DNA from: Granulosicoccus sp045110515
GTDB taxonomy: Bacteria; Pseudomonadota; Gammaproteobacteria; Granulosicoccales; Granulosicoccaceae
NCBI GenBank assembly: GCA_045110515.1
Contig: JBGCGD010000040.1
Span: forward strand, 1 to 64,000
Reading direction: 5' to 3'
DNA length: 64,000 nucleotides
Made by a program: the position numbers and the translations under genes
In this document: positions 32,701 through 44,700 of the stretch, one piece after another
Position numbering within the stretch: position 1 is the stretch's first letter
How the letters are laid out: the number at the start of each line of letters is the position of its first letter
Notes under the pieces: generated by a model
The model's database searches: none
What the model saw: the letters and a program-made list of their open reading frames with translations, nothing else
What the model was told of the DNA's origin: nothing

Positions 32701-35700
32701 TGCCACCATCAAGTGTATCCGCTCCTAAAGAGGCACCGATCATGTCGTCGCCACTTAGTGATTGAATTGTATTTTCTTGTGCATCACCTGAGATTTGATC
32801 ATTGCCAGCAGTACCGACAACGTTTTCAACATTGCTGATTGTTTGATCGTCGCCTCCGCTGACTGTAACCGTTGCAGGCGTAGACTCATTCAGCGATACA
32901 ACGATTGTTTGGCCTGACGGCAGCCCAGAAAAGTCAACGGTATCGACTCCAGTTCCACCATCAATGACGTCAGCACCCACACTCGCGGCAATAGTATCTG
33001 TGCCGTCACCGCCGAGCAGAGTATCCGCACCGATGCCACCATCCAGAGTGTCGTCGCCAGCACGACCTTCAATAAGGTTAGCTTCAGAATCACCTGTAAT
33101 GGTATCGTTACCCGTAGTACCGACAATATTTTCGATACCGGATATGGTGTCATCACCACTACCCGCTACAAACACGGTAGTGTCACTGGTACCTTGCAAT
33201 TGAACATTAATGGCACCGGCTGCGAAAAAGCTGCTGTAGTCCAGTGTATCGGAACCAGCACCACCCACAATGGTGTCTGACCCGGCAGAAGCCGAGAAGT
33301 TATCGGACCCTGCTAGCCCCTCCAGGCGGTTTTCATTCTGATCACCACCCAGATTATCATTACCCGCACTCCCAATGACATTTTCAACATTGGAAACAAT
33401 ATCGTTATCGCCGCCAGCAACTGTAACCGTGGCGTTACTTGGGCCATTTAACGTAACATCAACGCCGGTAATACCGGTCAAGCCTGAATAGTCGAGCGTA
33501 TCTGAACCGTCTCCACCATCGAACTCATCTGAGCCTGCGGACGCTGTCAGTGCATCATCGCCATCTCCAGCATCTAATATATTAGCTTCTTCGTTGCCGA
33601 CTATGACGTCATCATTGTCCGAGCCAATAACGTTTTCGACATTGAGTACAGTATCGCTTGAGAGGTAGCCATCATTCGCGACAAGGCCCGTCGTTAAATT
33701 AATATCGATGCCATTTCCAGCGGCACTATAGTCAACCGTATCACTCAGGCCAGCACCACCATCTAGCGTGTCATTGCCTTCTGCACCGATGAGCGTATCG
33801 TCTCCATCACGGCCCTCAAGGTGGTTTCCTTGGCTATCACCGGTAAGTGAGTCGTCACCCGCAGTACCAATCACATTCTCGATATTAGATATCTGATCGT
33901 TAGTACCCCCTATAACCTGCACAGAGGTGACGTTAGAACCACTTAGCGTGACATTAATTCTCTGAACACCCGTCAGCGACGAATAATCAACCGTATCGGT
34001 ACCTGCTCCGCCATCTAATGTGTCACTACCTTGAGACGCTCCAATTAAATCATTGCCTGCCAGAGTCTGGATGTTGTTCTGTTCCCCATCCCCGGAGATC
34101 TGATCATCTTCTGCCGTGCCGATAATATTCTCAACACCTTGGATAGTTTGATTGTCTCCACCGGTAACAACTACGTTGGCACTGTTGGTTCCATCAAGTG
34201 CCACGTTAACAGACTGACCAGCAGGCAATGTTGAGAAATCAACAGTATCAATACCAGTTCCACCATCAGTACTATCAGCACCTTGACTAGCGAAGATCAT
34301 GTCAGCACCCGAACCACCGATCACGGTGTCAGCACCCAGACCGCCATCTAAGGTATCGTCACCGGCTTGACCATCAATTACGTTAGCTTGATCATCTCCA
34401 GTTATAGTATCGATACCAACGGTTCCAATAATATTTTCAATGCCGGAGATGGTGTCATTGTCACTGCCAGCCACGTTAACTGTTGTCGTCGTATCACCTT
34501 GCAAAGTGACAGATATTGCGCCTGCAGCGAAAAAACTACTGTAATCGAGTGTGTCAGAACCTACACCACCAATAAACGTATCAGCACCTGCACTGGCGGT
34601 GAAACTATCATCACCGTCAAGGCCTTCCATACGGTTTTGTGCCGCGTCTCCACCAAAGGAATCGTCGCCAGAACTACCTATTAGATTTTCAATGTTCGAT
34701 ATTGAATCGTTGTCACCACCGGCAACTGTTACCGTGACCACATTCGCACCATTCAATGATGCAGAGACACCTGTGACGCCAGTCAGACCGGAGTAATCCA
34801 ACGTATCTGAACCTACTCCACCGTCTATCTCATCAAAACCTGCAGAGCCCGTGATCGAGTCGTCGCCATCGGCACCGTCGATACTATTGCTAGCAGCACT
34901 GCCTCCAAGTGTGTCGTCCTCGTCAGAACCGATGACGTTTTCAACGTTGATAACTGTGTCTGTACCCAGGTAGCCATCATCGGCTACATTACCGCTAGCA
35001 AGATCTACATTGATGCCATTGGGTGCCGCACTGTAATCCACGGTATCAGAGAGTCCATCACCGCCATCAAGCGTATCGTTACCTTCTGCACCAATCAGAG
35101 TGTCATTACCGCCACGACCTTCTAAAACGTTACCTTGCGTGTCACCGATGAGAATATCGTTCCCACTGGTGCCAATCACATTTTCAATATTTAATATCGA
35201 ATCATTGGTTCCGCCGACAACCTGAACAGATGTCGGGTTGATGCCGTTAAGAGTGACGTTTATACGCTGGATACCCGCTAATGTTGAGTAATCAACGGTA
35301 TCGTTGCCAGCTCCGCCATCAAGAGTATCTGCACCTGCTGATGCACCGAGTAAATCGTCTCCCCCCAGTGTCTGGATATCGTTGGCAGATCCGTCCCCCA
35401 CAACGCGATCATCTTCACCGGTAGCCAGGATATTTTCGATGTTGCTAACCGTTTGATCGGTTCCACCGGCTATTGTGACTGTGGTAGGAGTCGCACCGTT
35501 TAGATCCACATCGATAGACTGACCTCCGGACAGACCGGAGAAGTCCATAGTATCGCTACCATCACCACCATCAGTCACATCAGCACCAACACTGGCTATA
35601 ACCGTATCGGTTCCTTCACCACCCAGGATTTCGTCATCACCCAGACCACCGTCCAACGTATCGTTGCCAGCCCGACCTTCTAAGCGGTTGTCTTCGTCGT

Positions 35701-38700
35701 CACCTGTGATGGTATCGTGACCTGTCGTACCAACTACGTTTTCAATTTCTGAAATTGTGTCGTTGTCGCTACCCGCAAGGTTCACGGTTGTCGGTGTGGC
35801 CCCTTGCAGATTAACAGTGATATTACCCGCAGAGAAAAAGCTGCTGTAGTCTACAGTATCAGAACCATCACCACCGATGATGGTATCAGCTCCGGCACTT
35901 GCCCTAAACGTATCTTCACCATCAAGGCCTTCTAATTGATTTGCAGCAGAGTCACCACCAAACGTGTCATCTCCGGTACTACCGATCAAATTTTCAATAT
36001 TGGAGATGATGTCGTTATCGCCACCGTCCACGACCACTGTGCTGCTGGTCGCACCATTTAAGGTTGCCGACACGCCAGCCACTCCGGTTAGTCCAGAGTA
36101 GTCTAAGGTATCTGAGTCATCCCCCCCATCAATTTCATCACTACCCTCTGAGGCTGTAATAAGATCGTCACCCTCTGCGGTTTCAATGACGTTGTCGGCA
36201 GCACCTCCAACAACAATGTCGTTGTCAGAAGAACCAACAACGTTCTCTATGTCAATAAGCGAATCGACTGATGAGAATCCATCTTCAGCAACAACACCTG
36301 TCGCCAGATTCACGTTTACTCCGCTGGGCGAAGAACTGTAGTCAACGGTATCCTCAAGACCGTCGCCGCCGTTTAAGGTATCGTTGCCACTGTCACCTAT
36401 CAGCGTATCATTGCCATCACGCCCCTCGAGTACGTTAGTTTGAAAATCACCAACAAGCACATCGTTTCCTGATGTGCCAATAACGTTTTCAATATTTTGT
36501 ACTTGGTCATTTGCACCACCGGTCACCTGCACGGTCGCAGCATTACTGCCAGTAAGAGTAACGTTTATACGTTGCACACCGGCTAATGACGAATAATCGA
36601 CAGTGTCTTGTCCGACTCCACCGTCGAGCGTATCGGTACTGTTAGAAGCACCGATTAAGTCGTCACCAGCACCGGCTTGAATTGTGTTCTGTTCATCATC
36701 ACCGGAGATGAGATCATCTTCGCCCGTAGCGATAATATTCTCAACGTTTCGGACAGTCTGATTGGTGCCACCGGCTATGATAACTGGAGCGTCAAGCGCG
36801 CCGTTTAGTGTCACATCAATGGATTGGCCCGCGGGCAATCCAGAGAAGTCGATCGTGTCCTGCCCACTACCACCGTCGGTAGTATCAGCTCCATCGCTTG
36901 CTATGATCGTGTCTTGGCCTGCACCACCCAACAACAGATCATCGCCCAACCCACCATCGAGTAGATCATCGCCAGCACGCCCATCTAGCGTGTTGTCTTG
37001 ATCATCACCCGTTATAGTATCAACGCCTCCAGTACCGATGACGTTTTCAATGCCTTCAACCGTATCATTGTCGCTACCCGCTACGATGATGGTCGATTGC
37101 GTATTTCCTTGAAGCGCAACGTTAATGGAACTTGCCACTGAGAACGTACTGTAGTCCAGTGTATCCGACCCCGTACCACCCACAAAGGCATCTGCGCCAG
37201 CACTTGCAGTGAAGGTGTCGTCGCCGTCTCTACCCTCAAGACGGTTACTTGATGCGTCACCGCCAAAGCTATCATCGCCAACGCTACCAATTAAATTTTC
37301 AACATTGGATACGGTATCGTTATCACCACCAGCAACAGTTACTGTTATGTTATTAGCACCATTCAGAGCGGCACTTACGCCTGAAACACCCGTTAAATTG
37401 GAATAATCCAGGGTGTCAGAACCATCGCCGCCATCGATATCATCATTGCCTGCAGATGCCACGACGGTGTCATGACCATCACCTGATTCCAACGTGTTTG
37501 CATCGGCATTGCCCGCCAGGACGTCGTCTTCTGCTGAACCAACTACATTTTCAATTCCAGTGAGCGTATCAACGGAGCCATAACCATCTTCCGTTGCTTG
37601 ACCAGCAGCCAGATCAACATCAACAGCCGCGGGTGAACCACTATAGTCAACCAAGTCTGCTGTACCTGCACCACCATCAAGTGTGTCGTTACCTTCTGCT
37701 CCAACGAACGTATCGTTGCCACCAAGACCTTCTAAGCGGTTGTCCTGTAAGTCACCTGTTAAGGTGTCATTACCTGCAGTACCAACTATATTCTCAATAT
37801 TAGAAATCTGGTCATCGGTACCACCACTGACTTGTACCGTGGTAACGCCACTGCCACCCAACGTAACGTTAATGCGTTGAACACCAGCTAATCCGGAGTA
37901 ATCCAGCGTGTCATTACCTGCACCGCCATCCAACACATCGTTACCGCCGGAAGCACCGAAGTTATCATCGCCGCCCGATGCAGTCAGTGAATTAGCGAGT
38001 GCATCACCCGTAATTTGATCGGCTTCTTCGGTACCAATAATGTTTTCGATATTTCTAACAGTCTGATCAGAACCATTCGTAACGGATACGACTGAATTGT
38101 TCGAACCATCAAGCGTGACGTCAATCGACTGTCCAGGAACCAAACCTGAAAAATCGAGAGTATCTACTCCACTTCCACCATCTGCCAGGTCCGCACCCTC
38201 ACTGGCTATCATAAGATCAGAACCGGTACCGCCTAATAGCGTGTCGTCTCCTGCGCCGCCCGACAATGTGTCATCTCCGGCTCGCCCTTCCAGTGTGTTA
38301 TCCAGACTATTACCCGTCATGGTATCGGCGCCAGCCGTTCCAATGATGTTTTCAATACTGGAAATGGTGTCGTTTTCACTACCCGTTACGACAACCGTGG
38401 AGTCGACGACATCTAGCAGCGTGATGGATATATCTTGAGCTGATGCAAAGGAGCTGTAGTCTAATGAATCGTTACCAGCACCGCCTTCGATTCTATCCGC
38501 ACCGGCACTAGCCGTGAAGGCATCATCGCCATCTAAACCTTCTAGTCTGTTGATCGAAGCATCACCTCCAATCGTATCGTCGCCAGCTGTACCAATCAGA
38601 TTTTCGATATTCGAGGCAGTATCGTCATCGCCACCTGCAACTGTCACCGTGATAGTGGTCGCACCGTTGAGCGTTGCATTGATACCTGTAGCACCAGCAA

Positions 38701-41700
38701 GTGACGAATAATCTAGCGTATCTGAATCTGCCCCACCATCAAATTCATCAGAGCCAGCGGACGCGATAAACAGATCATTACCATCACCACCCTCCAATTC
38801 ATTCTCAGCAGCACTACCTGCGATCGTATCTTCATTGTCCGACCCTATAACGTTTTCAACGTTGATAACAGTATCGTTTGAATTGTATCCATCGGCGCTC
38901 GCAACACCTGCACCTAAATCAACGTTAACGTCATCGGGGGCAGCGCTGTAGTCCACTGTATCGGACAAGCCTGCACCACCGTCGATATAGTCGTTACTAC
39001 CCGCACCGACTAATGTGTCGTTTCCATCACCGCCTTCCAATCGGTTGTTGTTTGCATCACCGACAATACTATCGTGAGATGATGAACCGATAACGTTTTC
39101 GATACCTGACAGCATGTCAAAACTACCGTCACCGTCATTGGATGTACTGCTACTGGTTAGGTTAACAACCACTTGGCTGCCTGCTTGAGAATAATCGACG
39201 GTATCGCCACTACCAGCACCACCAACGATGGCATCGAATCCACCACCACCACGGATGAGATCATCACCTTGACCACCGTCTAAACGATTGTCATCACCAT
39301 TGCCGAAAATGTTATCGTCTTGATCGGAGCCTATTATATTCTCTATGTCGATGAGTGAATCATTTGACCCATCGCCATCTTGGCTTGCTTCACCTGCGAT
39401 AAGATCAACAGATAGACTGCCGGCTGCCTCTGAATAGTCTGCAGTATCCGTAGCTGCCCCACCGTCAAGCGTGTCCTGTCCAGCACCGCCTTTAAGTACA
39501 TCACTACCAGCATTTCCTTCGAGAATGTTATCGCTGTCGTTTCCGGTTAACAGGTCATCGAAGTTTGAACCCGCGAGATCCTCAATTCCAGAAAGCGTAT
39601 CGCTACCGCCATCACCATCATTGATAGCAATATTGTTGGCAAGGTTGACAACGACTGCACCACCTGCCTTTGAATAGTCGGCTTTATCATTACCATCACC
39701 ACCAACAAGCGTATCGTTCCCATCACGACCTTGCAGGACATCATCGCCTGAACCGCCCTCTAGACTGTTGTTGCTACTATCACCAGTAAGTACATCGTTA
39801 CCTGGTGTTCCAATTACGTTCTCTATAGATGTAACAGAATGGTCGGTTGAACCTGCTACCTCTAAAGTGACAGTGTTCAGCCCATCCAACTCAACGCTAA
39901 TGGAATTCGCAGCATCAAGTGAAGAGTAATCTACAGTGTCAGAACCCAAGCCACCACTAACGGCGATATTGCCCAAGCTCATCGTGATGTCATCGTTGCC
40001 GCCCTCGGCATCGATTCTTACAGTATCTGTCCCTGTTGTGATCTCATCAGAATGTTCTGATCCAACCAGTTCCTCGATACTAACAAGTGTGTCAGCATCA
40101 CCAAAACCGTCATCAGTGGTAGTGCCAGTACTTAAATCTGAAACGATAGCAGATGGTGCATCTATGTAACTGACAGAGTCAGCGAACGCATCCGATCCAC
40201 CATCTAGAATATCGTTACCGGCACCACCTGAAAACGTGTCCCCCCCCAGCAAGCCTTGCAGGTGGTTGTCCTGGGCATCACCGGTTAGGATGTCATCACC
40301 CGCTGTACCAATCACGTTTTCAACGTTGGCAATTTGATCGTTCGCACCGCCTGTTACCAACACAGGGGATAAGTTACCTTCATCTAGAGTGACGTTTATT
40401 CTAGATATTCCAGCCAAAGCCGAATAATCAGCGGTATCAGTTCCATCCCCGCCATCCAGTATGTCGGTTCCCGCTGAAGCGCCGATCAAGTCATCGCCGC
40501 CCCGTGTTTCAATGATATTCGCAAGTGCGTCACCGACAACCACATCATCACCGTCGGAACCAATAACGTTCTCTATACCGCGAATGGTTTGGTTATCACC
40601 ATTACCAATGGTGACTGTGGCGTCAGCTGAGTCCGCTAACGTAACATCAATAGTTTGTCCTACAGGAATACCAGAGAAATCGATGGTATCCGTACCCAGA
40701 CCACCATCGGAAGTATCGGCACCTTCACTGGCAATGATGAGATCATCCCCCGAACCACCGATAACAAAATCAGCACCCGAGCCGCCGTCTAAGGAGTCGT
40801 CGCCTCCACCACCTTGCAGCTCATTGGATTGATCATCTCCAGTGATGGAATCGTCACCCGATGTTCCAATAACGTTTTCAATACCGGAAATAACGTCGTT
40901 ATCGCTTCCTGCCACGTTAACGGTCGATTGACTTGCACCCAACAAGGTAACTTCGACGAATCCGGCAGACGCAAATCCACTGTAGTCCACGGTGTCAATA
41001 TCATCACCGCCAAACAGGACATCTGCACCCGCACTGGCGATGAACATGTCATCCCCTGCACGGCCCTCAAAGCGATTATTTTGATTGTCGCCCGCAAAAT
41101 TATCATCGCCAACATTACCAACGACGTTTTCAATATTGACAACGGTATCGTCGTCACCACCTGCTACGCTCACCGTCACAGGAGTTATCTCGTCAAGAGT
41201 CACGGAAATATCGCCGACTCCCGTCATTGACGAATAATCTAACGTATCCGACCCTAAGCCGCCATCAAGGGTATCGCTACCGCTCGACGCGTGAAGCGTA
41301 TCGTTACCGCCTAAGGTGTTAACAAAATCTTCTACAACACTTCCAATTAGCTCATCGTTTTGATTTGAGATAACGTAGTTTTCAAAGCCACTGAAAGTAT
41401 CTGTAGAGTCATCAGCAATGTACTCTGCTTCACCAGCGCTCAAATTGAGTCTGACACCGGCTTCCGTTAAGTCATCAAATCTTAGCGTATCCCCTGCATT
41501 GTGGGCACCACCTGCCAAGTTATCCGAACCTTTACCACCGTAGACAACATCATCGCCGTCTCCTGCAGATATGTCATTCAGGCTATCGCTGCCGCGCAAG
41601 ACATCGCCAAAATCACTACCCTCGAGATTCTCGATGCTAGTGAGTACATCCATGCCACCAAAGCCGTCGTTTGATGCAGTGCCGGCCGCTAAATCGACCG

Positions 41701-44700
41701 TAACTCCACCTGCAGCATCATCATAGCTCGCGGTATCGCGCCCCTGTTGACCCGATAGAATATCGCTTCCATCTCCACCGCGTAAAAAATCATCACCGAC
41801 ACCACCAATAAGCTCATCATCTCCTTCGGCTCCCGAGAGAGAATCAGCGCCGCCCATACCTAAAAGTGTGTTGGCCTGTTCATCACCTGAAATGACATCG
41901 TCACCCGATGTTCCCGTGATGTTTTCAATATTGCTGATTGTGTCATCGTCCGCACCACCGATTTGAACGGTGACCGGATTGCTGTTATCCAAGGACACCT
42001 GGATATCGGTAACACCTACCAGATCAGAACTGGAGTAGTTGAGTGTATCCGTGCCTGCACCGCCGTCAATCGTATCGGCACCGAGACTTGCATCAATGGC
42101 ATCATCGCCATCAAGCGTATAAATTTCATCCGCATTCGATGACAGGGAAACCGTATCGCCCTGATCAGTTGTTCGGTAAGTTTCAAATCCTGAAAACGTG
42201 TCAACACTATCATCCGGAGAATAGATAGCGATGCCGCGCTGGATATCGATGTCGATACCAACAGCACCCAGTTCATCAAACCGAAGTTCATCAGTTCCAT
42301 CTCCGCCGCGCAGTATGTCACTACCTGCACCACCAAAAATGGAATCATCGCCATCACCGCCAATAAGTTCATTGACAGAGGCATCCCCACCGATCACGTC
42401 ATCACCAGATGTGCCCGTGATGTTTTCAATGCTCCGGATATTTTGTGTACCCACACCACCGACGATGACGTCAACTGCAGTATCACCGTCTAACGTGACG
42501 TTAACCGACGTTGCCTGCGGTAGTCCGGAGTAATCCAAGGTATCCAGATCGGCTCCACCATCGATGATATCCTGACCTAGACTTGCCTCTATGGAATCGT
42601 CGCCAGCAGCAGTAGAAATGTTGTCTATTTCAATAGAGCCACGAACAACGTCGTCTTGCCCAGTCGTTTGGTAAAGCTCAAATCCACTGAGGTGATCAGT
42701 GCTTGCATCAATGGGGTAGAAGGCTATGCCCTGTTCGATATCAAGCGTGACACCAGCGCCGGTCAAATCATTAAAATGCACTTCATCGCGCAGACCTGCC
42801 CCACCGTCGAGCGTATCAGAACCTAGTCCGCCGCTAATGATATCGTCGCCGTCGCCACCGATGATTTCATTGATTTCAGCGTCACCAGAAATAATATCAG
42901 CATCATCAGTACCAATGATGTTTTCAACGGTGCGAATGGTATCCTGATCACCATACCCATCATTAAATACCGTGTTTGCGGCTAAATCGACCGATATTCC
43001 ACCAGGTGCACTCGAGTAGTCGATAACATCAGTTCCTGCACCACCTTCATAAATATCATCGCCTGTATCGCTGATAAAACGGTCATCGCCCTGATCGCCG
43101 AACAGGTGGTCATCACCAGCAGCACCGTCAAGCACGTCATCGCCAGCAGCGGCTGAAAAGCGGTTATCGAATGAATCACCGGTGATAAGGTCATTACCGA
43201 TAGAACCGGTAATACTCTCGATAGAGGTAATTTGATCATCGTCACCACCAACAACGGTAACAGTTACCGTATTGCCTTCATTCAGAGTAGCTTCAATATG
43301 ATCAATACCCGTTTGGGCGGAGTAATCAATAAGATCATTGCCGTCACCACCGAAAAATTCATCATTACCTGCACTACTGTTAAAGTGGTCATCACCTGCT
43401 AAACCTTCAACGTAGTCCGCGTTTTCCGACCCGAAAACAATATCGTCTTGATTCGTTGTAGCGTACTGCTCAAACCCACTAAAAGTGTCGACACTGCCAT
43501 CACTGGCATAGGAGGCCGTATTCGTCTCGAGGCTTAGAACAAAGCCGTCGTCTTCAAGATCATCAAAACGTAGTTGGTCGATTCCGTCTCCACCGGAAAG
43601 CACATCGGAACCACTGCCACCAAGAATGACGTCGTCCCCGTCTTCCCCCATCAAGGTGTTGGATAACTCGTCACCAGCAAGCACATCGTTGCCCACTGTG
43701 CCGATGAACACTTCTACATTTCTAACCTGATCATTATCAGCGCCAGAGACAGAAACTTCAGCGTATTCGCTGCCCGTGAGTGCTACATTGATGCTCGTTG
43801 CATCTGTAAATAGCGAGTAGTCCAAGACATCACGGCCTTCGCCGCCATCGAAACTATCAGCACCTTCACCTGCAAGCAGTCTGTCGTCGCCAGCACCACC
43901 GAGAATTTCATCATCACCACCAAGACCGTCGATGGTGTCATTACCACCCAAACCGGAGAGCGTGTTCGGTAGCTCATCACCGATCAACGTATCGCCAAAT
44001 CCCGACCCGATAACAGATTCAATACTATCAAACGTATCTTGACCACCATCGCCATCCTGAGTTGGTTCCTCAGCTCCCAAGTCGATATAAACAGGAGCTG
44101 CGGCAAACTCATAACTCGCAGCATCCTGCCCGTCCCCACCCGACAGCAAATCATCACCACCGCGCCCCAGCAGAACGTCGTCGCCAGTACCGCCTTGAAG
44201 AACGTTGTCTTGTGCATCACCGGAGAGCACGTCGTCATAATCAGAACCGGTTAAGTCCTCAATTCCATCGATAGTATCCGTTCCACCAAACCCATCATTG
44301 GTAACTTCACCTGCGGATAGATCTATGTTTACACCAACAGTAGCAACCGAGTAGTCCGCACTATCTCGCCCTTCGCCACCGATGAGAACATCATCACCTG
44401 CAGCACCAATAAGAATGTCGTCGCCATCGCGACCATCTAAGATATTGTCATTCGCATCACCTTGAAGAATATCGTCTCCCGGTGTCGCTATGATGTTCTC
44501 AACGTTTCTGACAGTAAGATCGTCACCACCCTCTACAACAATTGCGGAGTCGGTGCCGCCATCTAGAATAGCGCTAACTCGAGTGATGTTTTCGGTCAGA
44601 CTGAAGTCGATCGTATCGGAGTCATCTCCACCATCTAGCTGATCATTGCCATCGCTATGAACCAGCGTATCGTCACCCGCCCCACCTTGCAGCCGATCTG

